Assembly: GCA_018402305.1 (NCBI GenBank)
Contig: JAGYJE010000001.1
Span: 62,001 to 126,000, forward strand
Source of the DNA: Puniceicoccaceae bacterium
Lineage (GTDB): Bacteria; Verrucomicrobiota; Verrucomicrobiia; Opitutales; Coraliomargaritaceae
DNA: 64,000 nt
Reading direction: 5' to 3'
The notes under the pieces: model-generated
Seen by the model: only the letters and a program-made list of their open reading frames with translations
The model's database searches: none
Told to the model about the DNA's origin: nothing
Made by a program: the position numbers and the translations under genes
In this document: positions 34,467-41,753 of the stretch, piece after piece
How the letters are laid out: each line of letters starts with the position of its first letter
Position numbering within the stretch: the stretch's first letter is position 1

Positions 34467-35605
34467 TAGCATCACCTCGCATTCGTCGCTTCCGGCTTAC
34501 TGAAGTCGTTGTTCCTGCTCGTCCCAACGCGGTTAATCATGCGGATCTGGTGCGTCCCTTGCACAAGCTGCCGGTCGCAGGCAAAGATGGATGGAGTGTG
34601 CAATTCGATGAAATGGCAAAGCTCATCCTGGAGATGGAACTCAGCAATGGCTTGATCGCTTTGAGTGAATTTTACCGTGGGCACAGTTGGGCAACTGTCG
34701 AGGCGGTCGCTCGCCGATTTTTGGGGATGCAGTTGTCGGACATCCCGCTTCAGGCTGTCCCCGTAGCCCGCTGCCGGGAGCACGATGGGTTCGAGCTGGC
34801 GATATGGGATGCTTTCGCGAAATCCCACGAGATGAGGCTTTGTGACCTGTTGGGGGGAGCGGTGCGTGAAGCGATCAAGGTGGGTGCCTGGACGGGGCAT
34901 CGGAAAGTTGAGGAGATCGGGCCGATGGCAGCGGATTTTGCAAGACGCGGCTATGATTGCTGGAAGTTTAAATGCGATCTTGAAGACGATGTGCTTGCAT
35001 GGTGTGAGGCGGTTGCGACGGCGGCTCCTGATATGTCAGTCATCCTGGACCCCAACGAACGATGGGAGCAGAGTTATGAAGCGGCTCGCCGGCTGCGGGC
35101 CTTAAGCGAGGTCGGGAACCTGCTTTGCCTCGAAGACCCGCTGCCTCGCTGGATGCTCCTCGAGTATGGCAACTTACGTCGTCTCGGGTTTGGTGCGATT
35201 GCGCTGCATGTTTCACTGCCTTACGTTGAACATGGGCAGCGCGTTAATGACGCGATCCGGGCTCTGCAGGCGCACGCAGTCGATGCATTCAATTTTAATG
35301 GGGGAATGGCGGAGTTTAGCCAGATGTGCGGTATCGCGCATGCGGCCAACACGCCTTGTTGGCACGGAAGCGAGGTCGATCTGGGTATCCTGGAGGCGAT
35401 GTATCTGCATCAGGCAGCCGCTGCGCCAGCCTGCACCTGGCCGAGCGATATCTTTGGGCGCCTCGTGCGCGAGCACGACTTACTGGTCGCTCCGATCGAA
35501 ATAAAGCCTCCTTTTGCAACGCTTCCGTCCGGACCCGGACTCGGGGTTGAATTGGATCAGGACGCTTTGGCTCACTACAAAATCCAGATCAAGGTCATTG
35601 AATGA
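34463..35605 (+). CDS. Enolase-superfamily sugar-acid dehydratase-like protein
   Basis: The 380-residue protein is a mandelate racemase/muconate lactonizing-type enzyme: N-terminal capping domain to about 125, then DAFAKSHEMRLCDLLGG near 117, CWKFKCDLEDD near 170 (K-x-K general base), VILDPNERW near 192 (first metal Asp), LCLEDPLPRW near 222 (second metal Glu), and WHGSEVDLGI near 300. The third metal position is unclear (ALHVSLPY near 245), so activity needs checking. Relatives dehydrate aldonates such as L-fuconate or D-galactonate to 2-keto-3-deoxy acids. It is coupled by ATGA overlaps at both ends. Confidence 0.8.
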   Translation: MIASPRIRRFRLTEVVVPARPNAVNHADLVRPLHKLPVAGKDGWSVQFDEMAKLILEMELSNGLIALSEFYRGHSWATVEAVARRFLGMQLSDIPLQAVPVARCREHDGFELAIWDAFAKSHEMRLCDLLGGAVREAIKVGAWTGHRKVEEIGPMAADFARRGYDCWKFKCDLEDDVLAWCEAVATAAPDMSVILDPNERWEQSYEAARRLRALSEVGNLLCLEDPLPRWMLLEYGNLRRLGFGAIALHVSLPYVEHGQRVNDAIRALQAHAVDAFNFNGGMAEFSQMCGIAHAANTPCWHGSEVDLGILEAMYLHQAAAAPACTWPSDIFGRLVREHDLLVAPIEIKPPFATLPSGPGLGVELDQDALAHYKIQIKVIE

Positions 35606-36483
35606 ATAATCCATTTTCCAAAGGTGAACCGGATCGTCACGCGATCTGGGACATGTTGGTAGCCCGCGATATTGCGGCTTTCGCCGCTGCCGATTGGGCT
35701 CTCGTTGAGGCTGATTTTGACGCTGACGCCTTTGTCGGTACGGATGCAGCGCAGTGTTGGCAGCCGGACGCCTGGCGAATCAAATATCCCTCCGTCAATA
35801 GTTACCGGGCGGCATGGGAGGCCGAGGCGAGAGCGCTCGGGCAGAAGCATGCAGAGCCGGATCTTGGCATGGCGCTTCATCGGCTCACGAGTCTTGCGGA
35901 CATTGAGATCGTTGGTGATCGTGCCATGGCGCATAAGAAATTAGAGGGTGCGATTGCGCTCAAGGACGGCTCCAGCAGGAAACTTAGTTGGCAGACCCTC
36001 TACTATTGCCGAAAGCAGGAAGGGGTCTGGCGCATCACGGGTTTCATTGGATATCTGCCGAATGACAAGAACAAGAAGGCATCCAGTGGCCGGTCAAACG
36101 CGGCAAAGGAATTGCCCGCAAGTGCCTCCTTGCATAAGACGGCGGGGCCTTACTCTCCGGTTTTGGTCGTCGATCCGGGGAAGTTAGTCGTTATCTGTGG
36201 GCAGGCTGCTTTAAATGAGGAGGGGGAGGTCGTTGGTGACACGATCGAAGCTCAGACGCGGCTTACCCTGGAGAACTGTTTTCGGCAGCTCGCAAGCGCT
36301 GGATGCGGACCCGAAGATGTCTTCAAGGTGAATATTTTCATGACGGATCTGGACGAGTGGCCCCGGTTGAACGCGGTTTACCGCGAGATGATGGTAGAGC
36401 CCTTTCCCGTGCGGACCGCGGTCCAGGCCGGACTGCTCCTTACGCTAAAGGTTGAGATTGAGATGTGGGCGGTCCGGTCATGA
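35602..36483 (+). CDS. Fusion of an NTF2-like domain and a RidA/YjgF domain
   Basis: Residues about 10-150 look like an NTF2-like/SnoaL-type cone fold (AIWDMLVARDIAAFAAADWALVEADF near 15, SWQTLYYCRKQEGVWRITGFIGYLP near 130). After a Lys/Ser-rich linker (NDKNKKASSGRSN), residues about 165-293 form a complete RidA domain: GPYSPVLVVDPGKLVVICGQ, TRLTLENCFRQLASAGCGPEDVFKVNIFMTD, YREMMVEPFPVRTAVQAGLL. The Arg in PVRTAVQ is the RidA carboxylate-binding residue. RidA proteins remove reactive enamines or act on keto intermediates. The fusion is unusual; it sits mid-operon with ATGA overlaps on both sides. It may stabilise or hydrolyse an intermediate of the pathway. Confidence 0.8.
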   Translation: MNNPFSKGEPDRHAIWDMLVARDIAAFAAADWALVEADFDADAFVGTDAAQCWQPDAWRIKYPSVNSYRAAWEAEARALGQKHAEPDLGMALHRLTSLADIEIVGDRAMAHKKLEGAIALKDGSSRKLSWQTLYYCRKQEGVWRITGFIGYLPNDKNKKASSGRSNAAKELPASASLHKTAGPYSPVLVVDPGKLVVICGQAALNEEGEVVGDTIEAQTRLTLENCFRQLASAGCGPEDVFKVNIFMTDLDEWPRLNAVYREMMVEPFPVRTAVQAGLLLTLKVEIEMWAVRS

Positions 36484-37238
36484 TTTGGGATCGATCAACC
36501 AGTGAGGAAATTGCTCTAGCGGATCGCAAGCGTGTGGTTGTATTACCACTTGCCGCGACGGAGCAGCATGGCCCCCATCTCCCGCTTGCGACCGATCGTT
36601 TGATTGCTGAGGGGATTTGTTCGGAGCTGGAAGCGCGATTGAGCGATCGGATACTCGTCCTTCCATGTCCCCCCGTCGGCTATTCGGCGCACCATCTCGG
36701 ATTTCCCGGCACCCTTTCAATATCGCATCAACAATTGATCGGTGTTGCTAGCAGCGTGCTCGACTGCGTCCTTGCCAGCGGGTTTGATCGCATCCTTATC
36801 TTGAACGCCCATGGCGGCAATATCGCTTTAGGTGGTGTCTTGCTGGAATCGCTCGGGGAAGCACATCCGCAGGCGCGCCTTGTTTTTGCCAGCTGGTGGC
36901 AGGCCGCTAATGCTGCGCTACGAGGGCTTGCCGAAACCGGAGCCGGTGGAACCGGCCATGCCTGCGAGTTTGAAACGTCGCTGCTCCTGCACCTGCACCC
37001 GGACTGGGTGCGTATAGATAAAATCGCCCGAGGGACCAATAAACCAACCTTTGCCTGGGCCGAAAGTGATATGCTTTCGGGAGGTGCGGCCCGGCTGCAA
37101 CGCTCGTTTACCGAGATGACCGATAACGGCGTTTTCGGGGACCCAACAACGGCATCGGCTAAAAAAGGGGGAGATATTCTAAATGCCGTCTCCGAGGCAT
37201 TTGCCATCATTATCAACGATCTATACGAAGCACCATGA
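36480..37238 (+). CDS. Creatininase-family amidohydrolase/lactonase-like protein
   Basis: The 252-residue protein has the creatininase metal-site motifs: LPLAATEQHGPHLPLATDR near residue 20 (Glu, His and Asp ligands), GYSAHHLGFPGTLSI near 65, ILNAHGGN near 105, and AGGTGHACEFETSLLLHL near 150 (Glu ligand). Members hydrolyse cyclic amides or related rings. In this operon it could open a sugar lactone between the dehydrogenase and the dehydratase, which is inference. The ATG at 36480 overlaps the preceding TGA. It also overlaps the next gene as ATGA. Confidence 0.8.
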   Translation: MIWDRSTSEEIALADRKRVVVLPLAATEQHGPHLPLATDRLIAEGICSELEARLSDRILVLPCPPVGYSAHHLGFPGTLSISHQQLIGVASSVLDCVLASGFDRILILNAHGGNIALGGVLLESLGEAHPQARLVFASWWQAANAALRGLAETGAGGTGHACEFETSLLLHLHPDWVRIDKIARGTNKPTFAWAESDMLSGGAARLQRSFTEMTDNGVFGDPTTASAKKGGDILNAVSEAFAIIINDLYEAP

Positions 37239-37930
37239 AAACGAAATGGAAGGACGATACTGAATTGTTCGCTCGAATGCGAACTGAACTCTACACCGCC
37301 GTGGTTGGCGACATTATGGATACACTGGGCTACTTAAACCAGTTTCTGCCACCACAGGTTCAGCCCTTGCGTGCCGATATGCTCATTGCCGGCCGGGCCA
37401 TGCCTGTGCTGGAAATGGACGATCAGGGAGGCGAGGGACCTGATCGCCAAAGCGCAGTCCTGAAGCAACCCTTTGGTCTCATGTTGCGGGCGCTCGATGA
37501 TCTGAACACCAATGAAGTCTATATCTGTAGCGGTGCGTCGCCAACCTACGCTCTCTGGGGAGAATTAATGAGTTTGGCAGCCGTGAATCGCGGCGCAACG
37601 GGCGCGGTTGTTAATGGCTATTCACGGGATACCCGTGGGATACTCGAACAAAACTTCCCTTGTTTTTCATGGGGCCGGTATGCCCAGGATCAGCGTCCAC
37701 GGGGTAAAGTGGTGGACTTTCGATGTGGGATTCAATTTGGCACAGTTACGGTTGCGCCCGGTGATATTGTCTTCGGTGATTTGGATGGTGTTTGCATCAT
37801 CCCACAGGCAATCGAGCGCGAGGTCTGCGCTTTGGCATTGGAGAAAGCGCAAGGCGAGCGACAGGTATTCGAAGCGATTCGCGGCGGAATGAAAGCCCAG
37901 GAGTCCTGGGATACTTTTGGAATTATGTAG
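37235..37930 (+). CDS. RraA-family aldolase-like protein, last gene of sugar-acid operon
   Basis: The 231-residue protein has the RraA signature with VNRGATGAVVNGYSRDTRGI near residue 125 (G-x-R-D region) and VAPGDIVFGDLDGVCIIP near 170. Compared with the first RraA (7015-7782), the Asp of the DGGIRD loop is replaced in NGYSRD, while Arg and Asp of the R-D pair are kept. Family members are metal-dependent pyruvate aldolases or RNase E inhibitors; in this operon an aldolase cleaving the 2-keto-3-deoxy acid is likely. The stop at 37928-37930 ends the ATGA-linked operon. Confidence 0.8.
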   Translation: MKTKWKDDTELFARMRTELYTAVVGDIMDTLGYLNQFLPPQVQPLRADMLIAGRAMPVLEMDDQGGEGPDRQSAVLKQPFGLMLRALDDLNTNEVYICSGASPTYALWGELMSLAAVNRGATGAVVNGYSRDTRGILEQNFPCFSWGRYAQDQRPRGKVVDFRCGIQFGTVTVAPGDIVFGDLDGVCIIPQAIEREVCALALEKAQGERQVFEAIRGGMKAQESWDTFGIM

Positions 37931-37991
37931 GCCATAAAAATTTAAGGGCATCCACACGATCCGAGCGGACAAACTGTAAAATACTGTAGGG

Positions 37992-38887
37992 ATGCTGCGC
38001 AAGCAGGCGGGGTTTTGCGGGGTGGATGTGCTGGCCTACTGTGTGATGGGGAACCATTTTCATCTTTTGGTGGCGGTGCCGGAGGATGCGGACATCTCGG
38101 ATGTGGAACTGCTGCGGCGCTACCGCTTGCTCTACTCGGAGAAGGGTTGCCCGCCCTCTTCGGCCAGTCCTGGCGTGCTTGCTAAGCTCCTGGAGGCGAA
38201 CGAAGCGGAGGGGCAGATGCTGCGGGAAAGGATCCTGGCGCGGATGCACGATCTTTCGGTCTTTATGCGGGAACTGAAGCAGCGCTTTGGCATTTGGTAT
38301 AACCACCGGCACGGGAATAAGGAGACGATTTGGGCGAAGCGGTTCACAAGTGTTGTGGTGGAGTCGTCACGGGAGGCTTTGAGCACGGTGGCGGCCTACA
38401 TCGACCTGAATCCGGTGCGGGCGGAACTGGTGGCCGATCCGGAAGATTACGCCTTCAGCAGTTATGGGGCGGCGGTGCGCGGCCGGGGTCCGGCGCGGCG
38501 GGGCTACGAGCTGGTCTTTTGCCAGGAAGTGAATTGGGGCACTCTGCTGCCCAGCTATCGGCTGATTCTCAATGGGAAAGGGGCGCGAGCAAGGGGTGCT
38601 CGGACAAAGACCGTGGCCGGATCAGCGGGGAGCGACTGGAGCAGGTGCAGGCGGCAGGGGGCAAACTGCCCCTTTCGGATGTCCTTCGTCTGCGAGTGCG
38701 CTATTTCAGCGCGGGCACCGCGATCGGCTCGGAAGGATTCATCGCGGATATGGGCGGGCAGTGGAAGCGGCGTCACGGACTGAACCGCAAGCGGGCCGCC
38801 TATCCGATGCGCATCGGCGAGTGGGGAGGGTTGAAGAGTTTCCGAAACCTGCAGGTCGATCCGGTCGAGCGAGCGTCTCTGAATTGA
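37992..38887 (+). pseudogene. REP-associated tyrosine transposase (RAYT) relic
   Basis: The frame contains the Y1-transposase core: VLAYCVMGNHFHLLVAVPED near the start (HUH-like His pair), FMRELKQRFGIWYNHRHGNKETIWAKRFTS, and TVAAYIDLNPVRAELVADPEDYAFSS with the catalytic Tyr. About 35-40 N-terminal residues are lost; a TAA lies five codons before the first ATG. At about 38575-38610 the frame shifts: the natural C-terminus (LRLRVRYFSAGTAIGSEGF, RAAYPMRIGEWGGLKSFRNLQVDP) is encoded in another frame to 38887. RAYTs mobilise REP palindromes; REP-like hairpins lie at 44, 45.3 and 46.8 kb. Confidence 0.85.
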
Positions 38888-38926
38888 GTCGGACGGGTGA
38901 GTATCCCGGCGCTTGCGATTTTTGTC

Positions 38927-39507
38927 TTACTGAATCAGATCCCGGAGCCGCAGAACGACCTTCGGCTTGGCTTCGTAGGGCACCACACCGCAGCCGACGC
39001 TGGTGTTGTCGCGTTTCCGCGCGAGGTCGGCGGCGGCTTGGGCCGCGCCGGCGATCTTCCCTAAGGAGCCGTCGAGCAGGAGGGTGGAGGGGAAATTGAT
39101 TCGGACGTGCACTTCGGGGAAGTCGCGGGCGGTTTCGAGGAAGGCGGCCTGGTCGGTCTCGGAGGGGGCGATGACGTAACCGGGGCCGGTCTCAAAGAGG
39201 GGGCGTGCGATGGGCGGGCGTCGCCGCCCACAATGCAGGGCAGTGCCTCGCCGAAGAGGCTGCGGCCATAGGCTAGAAAGTCGGTCAGGAGCGGGGCTTC
39301 GATCGTCTTGAATGCGTCGACCGGGAGCAGGGGCGGGCAGGTGCCCGACTCGAAGACGATGGCCCCGAGGCCGGCCAGGCGGATGGCATCGAGGTAGGCC
39401 TTCTGGCCTGCCAGAAGATGCCGCAGAGCGGCATCGCGGGACACTTCCCAGGGGCTGCGGCCGATGCAGGCCGCCGCATGCTCGTAGATGCCGGGAGAGA
39501 ATCGCAT
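38927..39507 (-). pseudogene. Uroporphyrinogen decarboxylase-like (corrinoid/C1 methyltransferase family) gene, broken
   Basis: From the ATG at 39507 (TGATG overlap with purU) the frame reads MRFSPGIYEHAAACIGRSPWEVSRDA, typical of a URO-D-family group linked to one-carbon operons, then GAIVFESGTCPPLLPVDAFKTIE and PCIVGGDARP. Near 39215 one C appears missing from a C run; the frame then switches to RPLFETGPGYVIAPSETDQAAF, VHVRINFPSTLLLDG and ends with VLRLRDLIQ at 38927. From memory of the family about 130 residues between AYLDAIRLAG and LGAIVFES also seem absent. The frameshift could be an assembly error in a homopolymer; the deletion could not. Confidence 0.65.
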
Positions 39508-40376
39508 CAGGTGAAGAGAATGGTCTTGTTGCCGTAGACGAGGACGCGGTCTTCGAGGTGGTGGCGCAGCCCCCGGGAGAGGACGGTGTTCTCCACGTCC
39601 TTGCCGAGTCGCATCATATCCTCGATCGTATCGCTGTGCTGGATACGCACAACGTCCTGCTCGATGATGGGACCCGCATCCAGATCCTCCGTCACGTAGT
39701 GGCAGGTGGCACCGATCAGTTTGACGCCGCGCTGGTCGGCCTGGTGGTAGGGCTTCGCCCCGATGAAGGAGGGCAGGAAGCTGTGGTGGATGTTGATCAC
39801 CCGGTGGCGAAACTTCTGGCAGAGCCAGGAGGGGAAGATCTGCATGTAGCGCGCCAGCACGATGGTGTCGGGCGCGTTGGCCTCGATCAGATCGGCGGTC
39901 TTCTGGAAGGCTGCCTGCTTGGCCTCCGGCTCCTTCGGCACGGTAACATGGTGGTAGGGGATGCCATACCACTCGACTAGCTCGCGCAGGGTCTCGTGGT
40001 TGGAGATCACGCAGGGGATATCGATCTTCAGGTCGCCCACCTTCCAGCGGTGCAGCAGATAGGCGAGGCAGTGGTCGAACTTGCTCACGAGCAGGACGAC
40101 GCGTTGGCGCCGCTCGACGTCGGCCATGCGCCAGTCCATCTTCAGTTCGTCGGCGACCTCGCGGAAGCCCGCCTCGAAGGCCTCGGCCGAGACGCCGTCC
40201 ACGGGCAGCTCGAAACCGTAGCGCATAAAAAAGGTTTGCGTGCGCTTGTCCTCGTATTGGTTCGCTTCGGTGATGTTGGCACCCCGGCCGGCGATGTAAT
40301 TGGCCACCTTCGCCAGGATGCCCACGTGATCGGGGCAACTGGCGACGAGGCGGAGTTTTTTGGTCTTAGTCTTCAT
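39507..40376 (-). CDS. purU: Formyltetrahydrofolate deformylase
   Basis: The 289-residue protein has an N-terminal ACT domain (LRLVASCPDHVGILAKVANYI) and a C-terminal formyltransferase-fold domain: RVVLLVSKFDHCLAYLLHRW near 92, VISNHETLRELVEWYGIPYHHV near 125, VINIHHSFLPSFIGAKPYHQA near 210 (catalytic His) and VTEDLDAGPIIEQD near 245 (catalytic Asp). It hydrolyses 10-formyl-tetrahydrofolate to formate and free tetrahydrofolate. Its start overlaps the end of the LigM-like gene by 11 bases, so it probably regenerates tetrahydrofolate for methyl transfer by that enzyme. The ATG at 40376 was chosen over an upstream in-frame start. Confidence 0.92.
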   Translation of the reverse strand: MKTKTKKLRLVASCPDHVGILAKVANYIAGRGANITEANQYEDKRTQTFFMRYGFELPVDGVSAEAFEAGFREVADELKMDWRMADVERRQRVVLLVSKFDHCLAYLLHRWKVGDLKIDIPCVISNHETLRELVEWYGIPYHHVTVPKEPEAKQAAFQKTADLIEANAPDTIVLARYMQIFPSWLCQKFRHRVINIHHSFLPSFIGAKPYHQADQRGVKLIGATCHYVTEDLDAGPIIEQDVVRIQHSDTIEDMMRLGKDVENTVLSRGLRHHLEDRVLVYGNKTILFT

Positions 40377-41715
40377 TGAGACGGTTGTAAGAAACGGTGG
40401 CGCGGATCTGGGTCTGCACGTGGCGTTCGACAATGGGCTTGCGGGAACCTCCGCCCGCCTCGCCCCAGACGACGGTCACTTCCGTGCCGTCGGCCACGTC
40501 CTCGTCGAGCATGGCGAGGGAGAACCAGCAGCGCACGTTCGCGGTGTAGACGGTGTAGGTGGAGAGGCCGACCATCTTGTCGCCGAGGAGCACCTTGTCG
40601 AAGGGAAGAATGGAGTAGTAGGCGTTTGGCGTTTCCATGTATTTGTAGCGGTCGCCGTGGCCGAGCTGGCTCTTGAAAACTTCGAGCACGTCCTCGTCGT
40701 TCCACCTGAGCCAGAGCTTGCGGCGGTGCGGCTGGTCGGCCATTTTTTCGAGGGCGGCGCGGCCGATGAAGTCGTGATCGAATTTGATGTGCTTGCCGTA
40801 ACCCAGATCCCAGGGGGTCTGGTAGTAGTCCTCGATCTTGTCGGAGTCGTAGCTGCCACCGAGCGAGGCGCAGGCCTCGAAACCGTTGGCGCTGAGCCAC
40901 TCGCGGTAGGGCTTCATGGCCTCGCCGGAGTAGATGGCGGGCATGGGGGAGGGAATCCATCCGCTCTCGGGAGAGACGGTGGCGTAGGCGCGGCTGCCGC
41001 CCATGACGAGGCCATGCGCGGGACCGACCGCCTGGAGGGCGGCGAGCACGGCCTCGCGGTCTTCGACCGGGCCGTGCAGTTCCAGGCCGCCCATGCGGGA
41101 CATGTTGTGGTTCAGGGCGCGGACTTTTTTACCCGCGATTTTGAGGTCGCCGAGGTTGAAGAACTTGATCTCGGGGAACGCACCCTCGTGCACGCTCTGG
41201 ATCAGAGCGAGGGCATTCGGCCCCTGGATCTGGAAGCGGTAGATGAGGCGGGAGCCGTCGTTGCTCACGGTGCGCTCGTCGCGGGTCACCTTGACATCGT
41301 AGCCGCCCTTTTCCGCGTTGTAGTGCACCCAGTTGGGGACGGAGGGGCGGCCGACCACGCTGACCTTGTCGTCGGTGTGGCCGAAGAGGATGGCGTCACC
41401 GATTACATAGCCGTCCGGGTTGCAGGCCACGATTTGCTTGGCCTTGTCCTTCCCGAAATTTTTGAGGGTGTTGACCATCACGTCGGAGAGCAGGCGTTTG
41501 ACGTCCGGCCCTTCAAAATAGACATCCGTCATGTGGAAGGACTGGTCAAAGAGGACGACGCTCTTCTGCCAGGCCTCCTGCTCGTCGCGCCAGTTGGAGT
41601 ACTGTGCGGGGAAGGGGAATTCGTAACCGCCGGTGGGTGAGTGACGGAGCATCTCGATCGGGTTGCCGATGGCTTGGAGTTTGGCTTCGAGGTGGGCGTA
41701 GTTTTCTGTGCTCAT
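40366..41715 (-). CDS. Tetrahydrofolate-dependent O-demethylase (LigM/DesA-like, GcvT fold)
   Basis: The 449-residue protein follows the LigM/DesA pattern rather than classical GcvT: NPIEMLRHSPTGGYEFPF near residue 18, YSNWRDEQEAWQKSVVLFDQSFHMTD near 40, LLSDVMVNTLKNF near 75, YVIGDAILFGHTDD near 102, YRFQIQGPNALALIQ near 160, SGWIPSPMPAIYSG near 250 and GLSTYTVYTANVRCWFSLAMLDED near 395. LigM and DesA move the O-methyl group of vanillate or syringate to tetrahydrofolate. Here the substrate is unknown; a methoxylated sugar or aromatic are both possible. It follows the MetV-MetF gene after a 38-base GT-rich spacer and precedes purU. Confidence 0.8.
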   Translation of the reverse strand: MSTENYAHLEAKLQAIGNPIEMLRHSPTGGYEFPFPAQYSNWRDEQEAWQKSVVLFDQSFHMTDVYFEGPDVKRLLSDVMVNTLKNFGKDKAKQIVACNPDGYVIGDAILFGHTDDKVSVVGRPSVPNWVHYNAEKGGYDVKVTRDERTVSNDGSRLIYRFQIQGPNALALIQSVHEGAFPEIKFFNLGDLKIAGKKVRALNHNMSRMGGLELHGPVEDREAVLAALQAVGPAHGLVMGGSRAYATVSPESGWIPSPMPAIYSGEAMKPYREWLSANGFEACASLGGSYDSDKIEDYYQTPWDLGYGKHIKFDHDFIGRAALEKMADQPHRRKLWLRWNDEDVLEVFKSQLGHGDRYKYMETPNAYYSILPFDKVLLGDKMVGLSTYTVYTANVRCWFSLAMLDEDVADGTEVTVVWGEAGGGSRKPIVERHVQTQIRATVSYNRLNED

Positions 41716-41753
41716 GGTTGTGTTTGTGTGTATGGTATGTGTTGTGTGTAAGC

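Noticed and set aside
40360-41640. Long plus-strand open frame of about 426 codons opposite the LigM-like gene
   Set aside because: It is the antisense shadow of the high-GC LigM-like gene; composition is Val/Gly/Asp/Glu/His-rich without domain features, and the minus-strand frame has clear family motifs.
41716-41753. GT-rich low-complexity spacer before the LigM-like gene
   Set aside because: Only 38 bases of irregular GT repeats; no regular unit or secondary structure, so it is reported only as a spacer.
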